Part shown: piece by piece, positions 9,701-13,481 of the stretch
Layout of the letters: every line of letters starts with the position of its first letter
Position numbering within the stretch: position 1 is the stretch's first letter
Source: JAGOTP01 sp964443315
GTDB lineage: Bacteria; Patescibacteriota; Patescibacteriia; 2-12-FULL-60-25
Reading direction: 5' to 3'
Length of the DNA stretch: 13,481 bases
NCBI GenBank assembly: GCA_964443315.1
Contig: CAYUCP010000021.1
Coordinates: 1 to 13,481 of the forward strand
Translations under genes and position numbers: made by a program
The notes under the pieces: generated by a model
The model's database searches: none
What the model was told of the DNA's origin: nothing
The model's input: the letters and a program-made list of their open reading frames with translations, nothing else

Positions 9701-9959
9701 ATTCGATCCGAAGCCCAGCCACGGAATCGGTCGGTACTTGGGTAGATTTGAATTGCTGGTTGAGTTGCTTTTGTTGGTCCCTGGTTTCGGCAATCAAACC
9801 CTTTGCCGTTGCAATTTCAGCGGAAAGCCTTTGGTACTCTTCCGATCCGTCCTCAGCGTTTCGGAGTTCAGCGTTTAAACGCCGTACCCGTTCGGTCGTT
9901 TCGATCAATAACGCGCCGAGGTTCTTGTCCCTTGCTTCCAGGGTAAAAACGGTTGTCAT
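6780..9959 (-). CDS. Phage tail tape measure protein
   Basis: This 1059-residue protein sets tail length and fills the tail tube before DNA ejection. Residues 1-130 are coiled coil (ETTERVRRLNAEL, QQKQLNQQF). A hydrophobic patch follows at about 150-165. Residues 203-270 carry the tape-measure signature: FAKETPFQLEEVVGGFIKL, then NPTIEQMRTLGDIA and AQTGEFERLKEFGI. Long Glu/Lys/Ala coiled coils occupy roughly 560-815. A long hydrophobic segment lies at about 818-857, and a Gly-rich C-terminal part contains ATGGF and AVYHEGEYIAPASQV, a layout I associate with Bacteroidota tape measures. At about 1.5 angstroms per residue the tail would be near 160 nm, an inference that assumes a siphovirus- or myovirus-like tail. 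Its ATG overlaps the stop of the gp10-like gene (ATGA). No metallopeptidase or lysozyme domain was noticed. Confidence 0.95.
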   Translation of the reverse strand: MTTVFTLEARDKNLGALLIETTERVRRLNAELRNAEDGSEEYQRLSAEIATAKGLIAETRDQQKQLNQQFKSTQVPTDSVAGLRIEYSRLSKQISELSRAERSSDFGKDLIRKASAAKVEIDKAEQSIGRFTGNVGNYKSAFEGLAPVISKVGFMFGGLFAALSGGSEIVNTTREFEKLFAMLKQASGSESEATRLFDQIKTFAKETPFQLEEVVGGFIKLENRNFNPTIEQMRTLGDIATSQGKSLNQFIEAVLDAQTGEFERLKEFGIVARKSGEDVKLTFRGQATTIKNTSENLTEYLLGLGKLPGISGSAVAISKTLDGTLSNMADNFSQLFATLGKSGGVIQTLAGHINSIVEAANDYLSVPLSDQIRDQQQEFNGLVTALINYNASSTETNETDLVRNNLISELTSKYGDYIGQIDLNNASETQLRDLMDKSNQEFERRIFLQLTQEKSSELFKKVSENARDYAQALKFAAQAQGEFNEEAVKTNDQGVPVLNVAAVEESDALERGLSAQKGALTAAEKAYQDYQKEIEETSKVLFGSFDAFDKYRQKVDEGGTATKKATAAAKEEAKAAEGSLEALRKKVKDLTDELEKASPNQVPKILGDLIKAEKELAALENRLDSLRKGRPAEQAPTGAEVEAVFTGFDDKALQDRIDKLFQGIEVPPIDIPIETDASELEAQALQAIEFNDSRLSSEEYTTEEINRLRASLTEANLTRLRTEAEEEEAQAQRKKELTEDIVEQGLEVASRLGAAIVEIERGRIERNRELALKSAELEYNERIKKAGGNAKKEAAIRKDFEKQKEAIEKQAAKKRQDIAVVEAVIAGALAVIKALPNYILAAAIAVFTGIQVAVIKSQSFATGGFTKDQAKKVQKAIPAPSQPGQKISLQKVSSPQTIFDLIPEPMVKGIPIGPAAGFAGPGVLPPDQTGRKPAGAIPKSWGLAVYHEGEYIAPASQVQKYPHIFEALEYDRVVSARPFAVGGFTLAAPAVPTQQIPATQTATADAKFSEDQIDLFAETVANRAGEMIAAKVREALGEGLNDADRRLERKAAGDARRTV

Positions 9960-10480
9960 AGCCCAATAGTTAAAGTCTGTACCCCTGTCATTTGCCCGAA
10001 TACCCGTTCGAATCTCAGTTCGACAGACTGGTTAAGTTTGCTTTCGAAAATCGCCTGCATGCGGGGTAAAGCGGATTCAATCCCTCTTTTTATAAACCCA
10101 AGCCGGTGACCATTTTTTGAAAAGGCGTAAGAACCCCGAGTCGGAAGCCCCTCCCTTTCGTGTGTCCGTTTGGTTGCCCAGGCAGCGGAAACAGCCTCTT
10201 TTTGTGGCAGACCCCGCTTTCTAAAATATTCGATCATTACCCGGATAGGGTAACGAATTCGATCCGCTCGCACCCCGGCGTCGATGTAAACGGCGTAGTC
10301 CTCTGTCATAATTACCCCCCGAACGTTGTCCCCCTCCGTTATGACCTCCGTCGTCATTGTCCTGGATACCTGTCCCGTCAGGGTATGCCCTTGTGCGTGC
10401 CATTCGTTACGAAGCCCATCCCGGCCAGCGTCCAGGGCTTCGCGCATAGCGTCGGCCAGGTCAAACAGAAAGGCACTCAT
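9956..10480 (-). CDS. HK97-gp10-like head-tail/tail-completion protein
   Basis: This 174-residue protein fits the HK97 gp10-like or virion-morphogenesis family. A helical N-terminus is followed by the LTG motif (34-36, in HTLTGQVSRTM), then a strand with the conserved YAVYIDAGVRADRI (62-75), the counterpart of the usual 'YA.yvE.Gt'. The segment YPIRVMIEYFRKRGL and the later GSYAFSKNGHRLGFIKRGI (about 115-138) are typical of the Bacteroidota form as I remember it. In other phages these small proteins sit at the connector-tail junction or assist tail completion. The gene overlaps both neighbours by 4 bases (ATGA at each end) and lies directly before the tape measure, so coupled expression is likely. 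The start is fixed by the ATGA overlap. The exact place in the particle is inferred. Confidence 0.8.
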   Translation of the reverse strand: MSAFLFDLADAMREALDAGRDGLRNEWHAQGHTLTGQVSRTMTTEVITEGDNVRGVIMTEDYAVYIDAGVRADRIRYPIRVMIEYFRKRGLPQKEAVSAAWATKRTHEREGLPTRGSYAFSKNGHRLGFIKRGIESALPRMQAIFESKLNQSVELRFERVFGQMTGVQTLTIGL

Positions 10481-11199
10481 TGGCAGCAGGAAGAGGTTGT
10501 CGTAATGTTCAGCGATGGGATGACGCAGTTTTCGCAGTCGATCAATTCGACAGGTATAACCACTGCCGTACCGAACAACTTTTTACCAGGGTAATCGATC
10601 CGGAACTGTTCGATTTCCTTTGTTGCCTCGAGGATAGCCCCGTAGGTTTGGACGACCTCGAACTTTTCAATGGACAAGGCATCTAAGGACGTTTGTAGGC
10701 TGGTCAAATTATACAATGCAGCCGGCCCGTCATTCACCTTTGCCAAAACAGAACCGCCCAGGTACCGAAGTACCTGAGCGAGTAGGTTCCCGGTATCCCG
10801 GTAAATTTCATGGATCGTTCGACCATTGCACCCGGCGCAGTCCCCGGTTAGACAGTTTTCGCTGTAGGCATCGATGACCCCTATTTCCAGGGGGGCAGCC
10901 ATTTTAGACCGTAGGGAAAAAGGGTGTTTCCTGGTTCCGGGTCTTTCATATACCAGCAGCGCCGGGTATTCAAAACCGAGGGTTGACGCTGTAAACTTTC
11001 CCCGTTCCCATTTCCGTGACCAGAAATAGGGTTTATCCCTATCGCACAAAGAGGCGCCCAATGTTTCGGAATTCAGTTCGACGGATGAATCGACGGCGAA
11101 GGCCCTGAACGCCTGCAGTTGTGTACACCTGGTCCCGGTGTCCTCAGAGCATCGGGCGGCGTCTTTTAATAGGCTGAAAAAATGTTCGAGTGCGACCAT
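10477..11199 (-). CDS. Cys-rich phage protein, tail-terminator/completion-like position
   Basis: This 240-residue protein, counted from the ATG at 11199 (MVALEHFFSLLKDA), is not firmly recognised. It holds ten cysteines, including C116/C121/C124 (CLTGDCAGC), C222/C225 (CENC) and the C-terminal SSCCQ. YPALLVYERPG and PLEIGVIDAY (about 78-112) followed by a helix (HEIYRDTGNLLAQVLRYLG) resemble the strand-helix pattern of tail-terminator or completion proteins of Bacteroidota phages; I rate this moderate to weak. An upstream ATG at 11346 extends the frame by 49 residues, but that stretch overlaps the -1 frame of the preceding gene, whose stop lies 8 bases before 11199, so 11199 is preferred. Its stop overlaps the start of the gp10-like gene (ATGA). 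Confidence 0.72.
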   Translation of the reverse strand: MVALEHFFSLLKDAARCSEDTGTRCTQLQAFRAFAVDSSVELNSETLGASLCDRDKPYFWSRKWERGKFTASTLGFEYPALLVYERPGTRKHPFSLRSKMAAPLEIGVIDAYSENCLTGDCAGCNGRTIHEIYRDTGNLLAQVLRYLGGSVLAKVNDGPAALYNLTSLQTSLDALSIEKFEVVQTYGAILEATKEIEQFRIDYPGKKLFGTAVVIPVELIDCENCVIPSLNITTTSSCCQ

Positions 11200-11207
11200 G
11201 ACAAAGT

Positions 11208-12163
11208 TTAAATGTGTGCAGCGTTTTTTATTGAAAGCATCTGCAGGGAATTGTAGAAAGGCTCCAAATACGCCGAATGAATTGGGCTTATCCCCTGTTT
11301 GTTGAACCAGCCTTCTTTTGCTGTCTCGAGCGGAATCCACCGCCACCCAGCGCGCCGACCTGCCGCCCTTGCCGCGTCTTTACCTTTCCGGATACTTTCG
11401 GCCTCTTCTGTACTTCCAGTAAAGTTGTAAGGGTCGGGAGGGTTAAAGAACCAATTAAGCCCGGTTGTCTGTTCGAGCGCAGTAGCCCACTTGTTAAAAA
11501 AAAATCTATGTCAAGGGCGACCGGCAAACAAATGTCCTGTAGTTCAGCCGCTCGTAGGGCCAGGAAGTTTGACCGTTCCAGGTCATCGAGCGGTATCTCT
11601 TCGCCCTCTTTTCTGGCAAAGACAGCCAGTAGCCGAATATATTGGCTGAACCATTTCGACCCGTCCCCGTCTCCGGTAGATGCGATTGATTCAGTTGTCA
11701 ACCTCTTTACCTCGTAGGCTTCGATAGCTTCGATAGTGTTCAAAGGGCTATATTGCGAGGCTTCGAGGGCGCCTTGTATGGCTCCGTATGGAATACTGTA
11801 TCTGACCTGCTTATGAACGAATGAGGCCTCCCCACTGGACCGAATTCGGGGTTTGTGTTCCCCGATTACCTTTAAAATCCAGGCATAAAGCCCGAGGGTA
11901 GTACCGACGACCTCTTCTGCCGCAAAATCGTATTCGATAGGATGACCATAATTCACCCGGCGCAGTTCGGCAATATCGCACCCGATTACATGGGCCAGGG
12001 CCCGAGCGATGACAGCCGGTTCGTTTGCTCCCTCTTCCCTGGTTTCCCGCAAGGTCACCAGAAAGTCGATGTATTGGTTTAACTGAATTTCCTCAGCCAT
12101 TCCAGGGACATCGAAGGTTGCAACGATCTTACCGGTTCTGTCTTTTAAATCGACCTCTATCAT
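11208..12163 (-). CDS. Tail-assembly-chaperone-like protein, -1 frameshift fusion product
   Basis: This is the conceptual 318-residue product of a -1 shift near codon 223. Residues 1-222 are shared with the unshifted product. The frame then moves back one base within a nine-T run and continues for 95 codons (NKWATALEQTTGLNWFFNPP onward) to a TAA at 11208-11210, 8 bases before the next ATG. The -1 frame has a TGA at 11511-11513, just upstream of the T run, and no start codon there, so it can be made only by frameshifting, transcript slippage, or if the true run has a different length. The extension has balanced composition (several Trp, mixed charges) and its start prolongs the helix ALDIDFF. 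The gene precedes the tape measure by two genes; tail chaperones of lambda gpG/gpGT type are known for such shifts. Family identity is inferred, not recognised. Confidence 0.62.
11288..12163 (-). CDS. Tail-assembly-chaperone-like protein, unshifted frame product
   Basis: Read without a shift, the gene gives 291 residues. The first ~220 are helical and acidic, starting MIEVDLKDRTGKIVATFDVP and MAEEIQLNQYIDFLVTL, which resembles phage tail-chaperone or core-tail proteins that bind the tape measure. After the slippery site, the last ~69 residues turn Gly/Arg/Gln-rich and basic (GALGGGGFRSRQQKK), unlike the rest, as expected for out-of-frame sequence. It would leave an 88-base gap before the next gene, while other gaps are 22 bases or fewer. 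Its ATG overlaps the stop of the previous gene (ATGA), fixing the start. A 9-bp direct duplication at 11718-11735 encodes the IEAIEA repeat. This form may be the major product if frameshifting is programmed, or an artefact if the T run is misread. Confidence 0.6.
   Translation of the reverse strand: MIEVDLKDRTGKIVATFDVPGMAEEIQLNQYIDFLVTLRETREEGANEPAVIARALAHVIGCDIAELRRVNYGHPIEYDFAAEEVVGTTLGLYAWILKVIGEHKPRIRSSGEASFVHKQVRYSIPYGAIQGALEASQYSPLNTIEAIEAYEVKRLTTESIASTGDGDGSKWFSQYIRLLAVFARKEGEEIPLDDLERSNFLALRAAELQDICLPVALDIDFFLTSGLLRSNRQPGLIGSLTLPTLTTLLEVQKRPKVSGKVKTRQGRQVGALGGGGFRSRQQKKAGSTNRG
11440..11462 (-). other. Possible RNA hairpin downstream of the slippery site
   Basis: On the transcript, GGG-(bulged C)-UUAA can pair with UUAA-CCC around an 8-base loop. 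It begins about 32 bases after the slippery heptamer, further than the 5-9 bases typical for a frameshift stimulator. An alternative GGUU/AACC stem uses part of the same bases. It may be chance. Confidence 0.2.
11495..11504 (-). promoter_or_regulatory. Putative -1 ribosomal frameshift site (U UUU UUA)
   Basis: On the coding strand nine consecutive T are followed by A. In the reading frame of the upstream part this ends as T TTT TTA, the same heptamer used by HIV-1 gag-pol, with the X XXY YYZ phase correct. After a -1 slip the next codons are AAC AAG TGG. The long T run could also cause transcriptional slippage by RNA polymerase. The link to a real downstream -1 frame (to 11208) is the main support; use in vivo is not shown. 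Confidence 0.6.
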
Positions 12164-12708
12164 TTTTTACCCTGGTTGATTAGCAAGGCCGCCAGTTGAC
12201 GCGGGTTAAAATCGTCGAATTGTTTTCCCGGGTCCGGCTTAATCCCTTTGGCAGACAGGGTTGCAATGATTTCCCCTTTGGTATATTCTTTTGCGATCGC
12301 GTTTGCCGTTGTCTTTGTTAAATCAATATCGAACGGTCCGTCAGGCTTGACCGGCGCCGCTGGTGCCACTGGTTCAACCGGCGCCGCTGGTGCCACTGGT
12401 TCAACCTCCGCAGCAGCTGGTAATGATGGTGGCGGTTGGTTTTCTTGCCCCGGTTCCACCGCTCCCCCTGCTTGCGCCGTCACCTGCAGGGGATGAATAA
12501 AAACCTCGTATGAGGTCGCGGGCTTGCCGGGTATTTGCTGCCGGGATTGGTTGACCGCTCGCTTTAACTCTTCGAGGACTTGCCCCCCTTGCCCCCTGCT
12601 GAATCGGACGATTAGGCTCCCGATTTCCCTGGTCAGGGCATTATTGAGGCCGAGTTCCTCGTAAGCGATTTTGTAGGCTCCTTTTAGGGCCTCGAGTGTG
12701 TTTTCCAT
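12160..12708 (-). CDS. Unknown phage protein with Pro/Ala linker and small C-terminal helical domain
   Basis: This predicted protein has 182 residues and was not recognised. Residues 1-60 are helical (ENTLEALKGAYKIAYEELGL, VLEELKRAVNQS). Residues 85-125 are a Pro/Ala/Val/Glu-rich flexible linker containing a perfect two-copy VEPVAPAAP repeat (102-119). Residues 130-178 form a small helical unit (TANAIAKEYTKGEIIATL ... NPRQLAALLI) with the style of LEM/HeH or SAP-like helix-extended-loop-helix domains, a weak resemblance. The frame extends upstream to 12822, but that part is the shadow of the membrane-protein gene; the ATG at 12708 (MENTLE) overlaps it by 25 bases and is preferred. Its stop overlaps the next start (ATGA). 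It sits between packaging and tail genes, and might be a virion-associated or head-tail accessory protein. Confidence 0.62.
   Translation of the reverse strand: MENTLEALKGAYKIAYEELGLNNALTREIGSLIVRFSRGQGGQVLEELKRAVNQSRQQIPGKPATSYEVFIHPLQVTAQAGGAVEPGQENQPPPSLPAAAEVEPVAPAAPVEPVAPAAPVKPDGPFDIDLTKTTANAIAKEYTKGEIIATLSAKGIKPDPGKQFDDFNPRQLAALLINQGKK
12351..12404 (-). repeat. Perfect 27-bp tandem duplication within the Pro/Ala linker
   Basis: Two identical 27-base copies lie head to tail (12351-12377 and 12378-12404). They keep the reading frame and encode the VEPVAPAAP repeat. The absence of any mismatch suggests a recent duplication or ongoing copy-number change of a flexible linker. Confidence 0.9.
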
Positions 12709-12929
12709 AAAATCACAATTAAGTCGATGAAAGTTGAAAAAATAAGGCCGACGCCCATCACAACGACGAACACCAGGGAATAGTAAGTTATGAAGGTTAA
12801 AACAAGGTCGGGAAAACGCCAAAGGTCAAGCCACTGAATAAAGGTTCGGACAGGTTTCCAGCAAATCCAGTGGATCAGTAGGCAGAAAGGGATACCTAAT
12901 TTTTGTCCGATAGTCAGGCGTTTAAGCAT
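12684..12929 (-). CDS. Small membrane protein after the terminase gene
   Basis: This 81-residue protein has a basic N-terminus (MLKRLTIGQK), a short hydrophobic stretch (about 11-24) and a long hydrophobic segment from about 41 to 75 (DLVLTFITYYSLVFVVVMGV and on), enough for one or two membrane helices. It ends with basic residues (KTHSRP). The ATG overlaps the terminase stop by one base (TAATG). Size and topology fit a holin or other small phage membrane protein, but no endolysin is next to it, so a lysis role is unproven. It could also act in superinfection exclusion or membrane-associated assembly. Codon structure and tight overlap support it as a real gene. Confidence 0.6.
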   Translation of the reverse strand: MLKRLTIGQKLGIPFCLLIHWICWKPVRTFIQWLDLWRFPDLVLTFITYYSLVFVVVMGVGLIFSTFIDLIVILWKTHSRP

Positions 12930-13481
12930 TACATACTGCGAATTTGACGAGGTGGAACGTATGGCTCAGGATTAAGGTCAAAAATTGACCGCATACTCAA
13001 ACAGTCGGCGAGGTCAGGGCTTCGATGAATTAAAGAACGGATTTCTGTCTTTGGAATAATTTGCAACTTTTCGTCGTCCTGGTCCCCGGCTCTTTTAATG
13101 ACCGCCAGTTCTGCAGCGGTTTGTGTTTGCAAATGTATGCTCTTAACTGCAAAATATATGCCGCAGTCATCGACCTTGTCTTTTAGGTAGTAAAAGCACT
13201 GTGCCCGTAGGTTCTCGAACGAGGTTCGCGGCTGCCCTTTTTTCTGATACTCTTCTTTGTCATCCGGGTCAATCGGCCGCGCTGACCCAAAAAATGGGAC
13301 AGCAGATGCAAGGAACCCTTTTAGATATCCGCCCAGGCCTCCGGAATCAAAACAGACGCGCCGGCCAGGAACTCCCCATCGGGCAGCGGCTGACTCTATT
13401 TTACTGATAACCTCTTTCGGGTCTACGTCCTCGTAAATTTCTACGTCGATGACGGTCCACCCATCCCAAACCATAATAATA
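12929..13481 (-). CDS. terL: Terminase large subunit, C-terminal nuclease part (runs off right edge)
   Basis: The visible part is the RNase H-fold nuclease domain that cuts concatemeric phage DNA during packaging. The ATG at 13474 is internal: the frame continues upstream (two Ile codons) to the window edge, and a first-strand pattern (IIMVWDGWTVIDVEIY) is already under way, so the ATPase domain and the first catalytic Asp lie outside. Counting from that Met, VCFDSGGLGGYL holds the second metal-binding Asp (43), and SPDLADCLSMRS holds the third (Asp154 or Asp157), the classic 'SPDlaDal.mr' ending. The order Asp, Gly-rich turn, SPD..D is diagnostic of TerL. It is followed with a one-base overlap by the small membrane protein gene. 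A portal gene, often next, is not. Confidence 0.9.
   Translation of the reverse strand, partial: IIMVWDGWTVIDVEIYEDVDPKEVISKIESAAARWGVPGRRVCFDSGGLGGYLKGFLASAVPFFGSARPIDPDDKEEYQKKGQPRTSFENLRAQCFYYLKDKVDDCGIYFAVKSIHLQTQTAAELAVIKRAGDQDDEKLQIIPKTEIRSLIHRSPDLADCLSMRSIFDLNPEPYVPPRQIRSM

Noticed and set aside
11200..11346. 49-codon N-terminal extension of the 240-residue Cys-rich protein
   Set aside because: It overlaps the -1 frame of the preceding gene, and the ATG at 11199 lies 8 bases after that frame's stop.
11718..11735. 9-bp direct duplication (GCTTCGATA twice)
   Set aside because: Simple coding repeat giving IEAIEA; short enough to arise by chance and not a regulatory element.
12709..12822. 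38-codon N-terminal extension of the 182-residue protein
   Set aside because: Cys/Arg/Phe-rich sequence that is the shadow of the membrane protein gene; the ATG at 12708 starts typical helical protein sequence.
1..13481. tRNA genes, CRISPR arrays, insertion sequences, attachment sites, terminators
   Set aside because: None seen: no spaced repeats, no inverted-repeat-flanked transposase, and no gap between genes large enough to hold them.

Overview
The window is a continuous piece of a tailed-phage (or prophage) morphogenesis operon. Every supported gene lies on the minus strand, so the genes are read from the right end of the window to the left. Thirteen genes are packed with almost no intergenic space. 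Most junctions are 1-4 base stop/start overlaps (ATGA or TAATG), so translation is probably coupled. No promoter, terminator, tRNA, CRISPR array or insertion sequence was seen, and no gene-free stretch reaches 300 bases. Start codons lack Shine-Dalgarno sequences, and several products (tape measure, gp10-like protein, Cys-rich tail proteins) have the look of Bacteroidota phages. I therefore infer a Bacteroidota host with near-balanced GC, but cannot name it.

In transcription order, the right end holds the C-terminal nuclease half of the large terminase (cut by the window edge), a small membrane protein, and a 182-residue protein with a Pro/Ala linker. Next comes a probable tail-assembly-chaperone-like gene that contains a U UUU UUA slippery site and a -1 frame extension, then a Cys-rich protein in a tail-completion-like position, and an HK97-gp10-like protein. 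The 1059-residue tape measure protein follows, then two large virion proteins in the places usually held by distal tail protein and tail-associated/hub protein.

The left third is less usual. A nucleotidyltransferase-fold protein (GSR...SDFDF) and a small helix-turn-helix protein sit between the tail genes and an S49-family protease. The protease is probably the prohead protease. It is followed by the start of an alanine-rich coiled-coil protein that looks like a scaffold and runs off the left edge.

Together the genes supply DNA packaging (TerL), tail-length control and assembly (chaperone, gp10-like, tape measure), the tail tip (563 and 866 residue proteins) and capsid maturation (S49 protease, scaffold-like protein). 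Portal, major capsid and major tail tube proteins are not recognisable here, so the head genes seem to lie downstream of the tail genes, or elsewhere. The strongest points for follow-up are the -1 frameshift signal at about 11495-11504 and the nucleotidyltransferase inside a virion-assembly operon.
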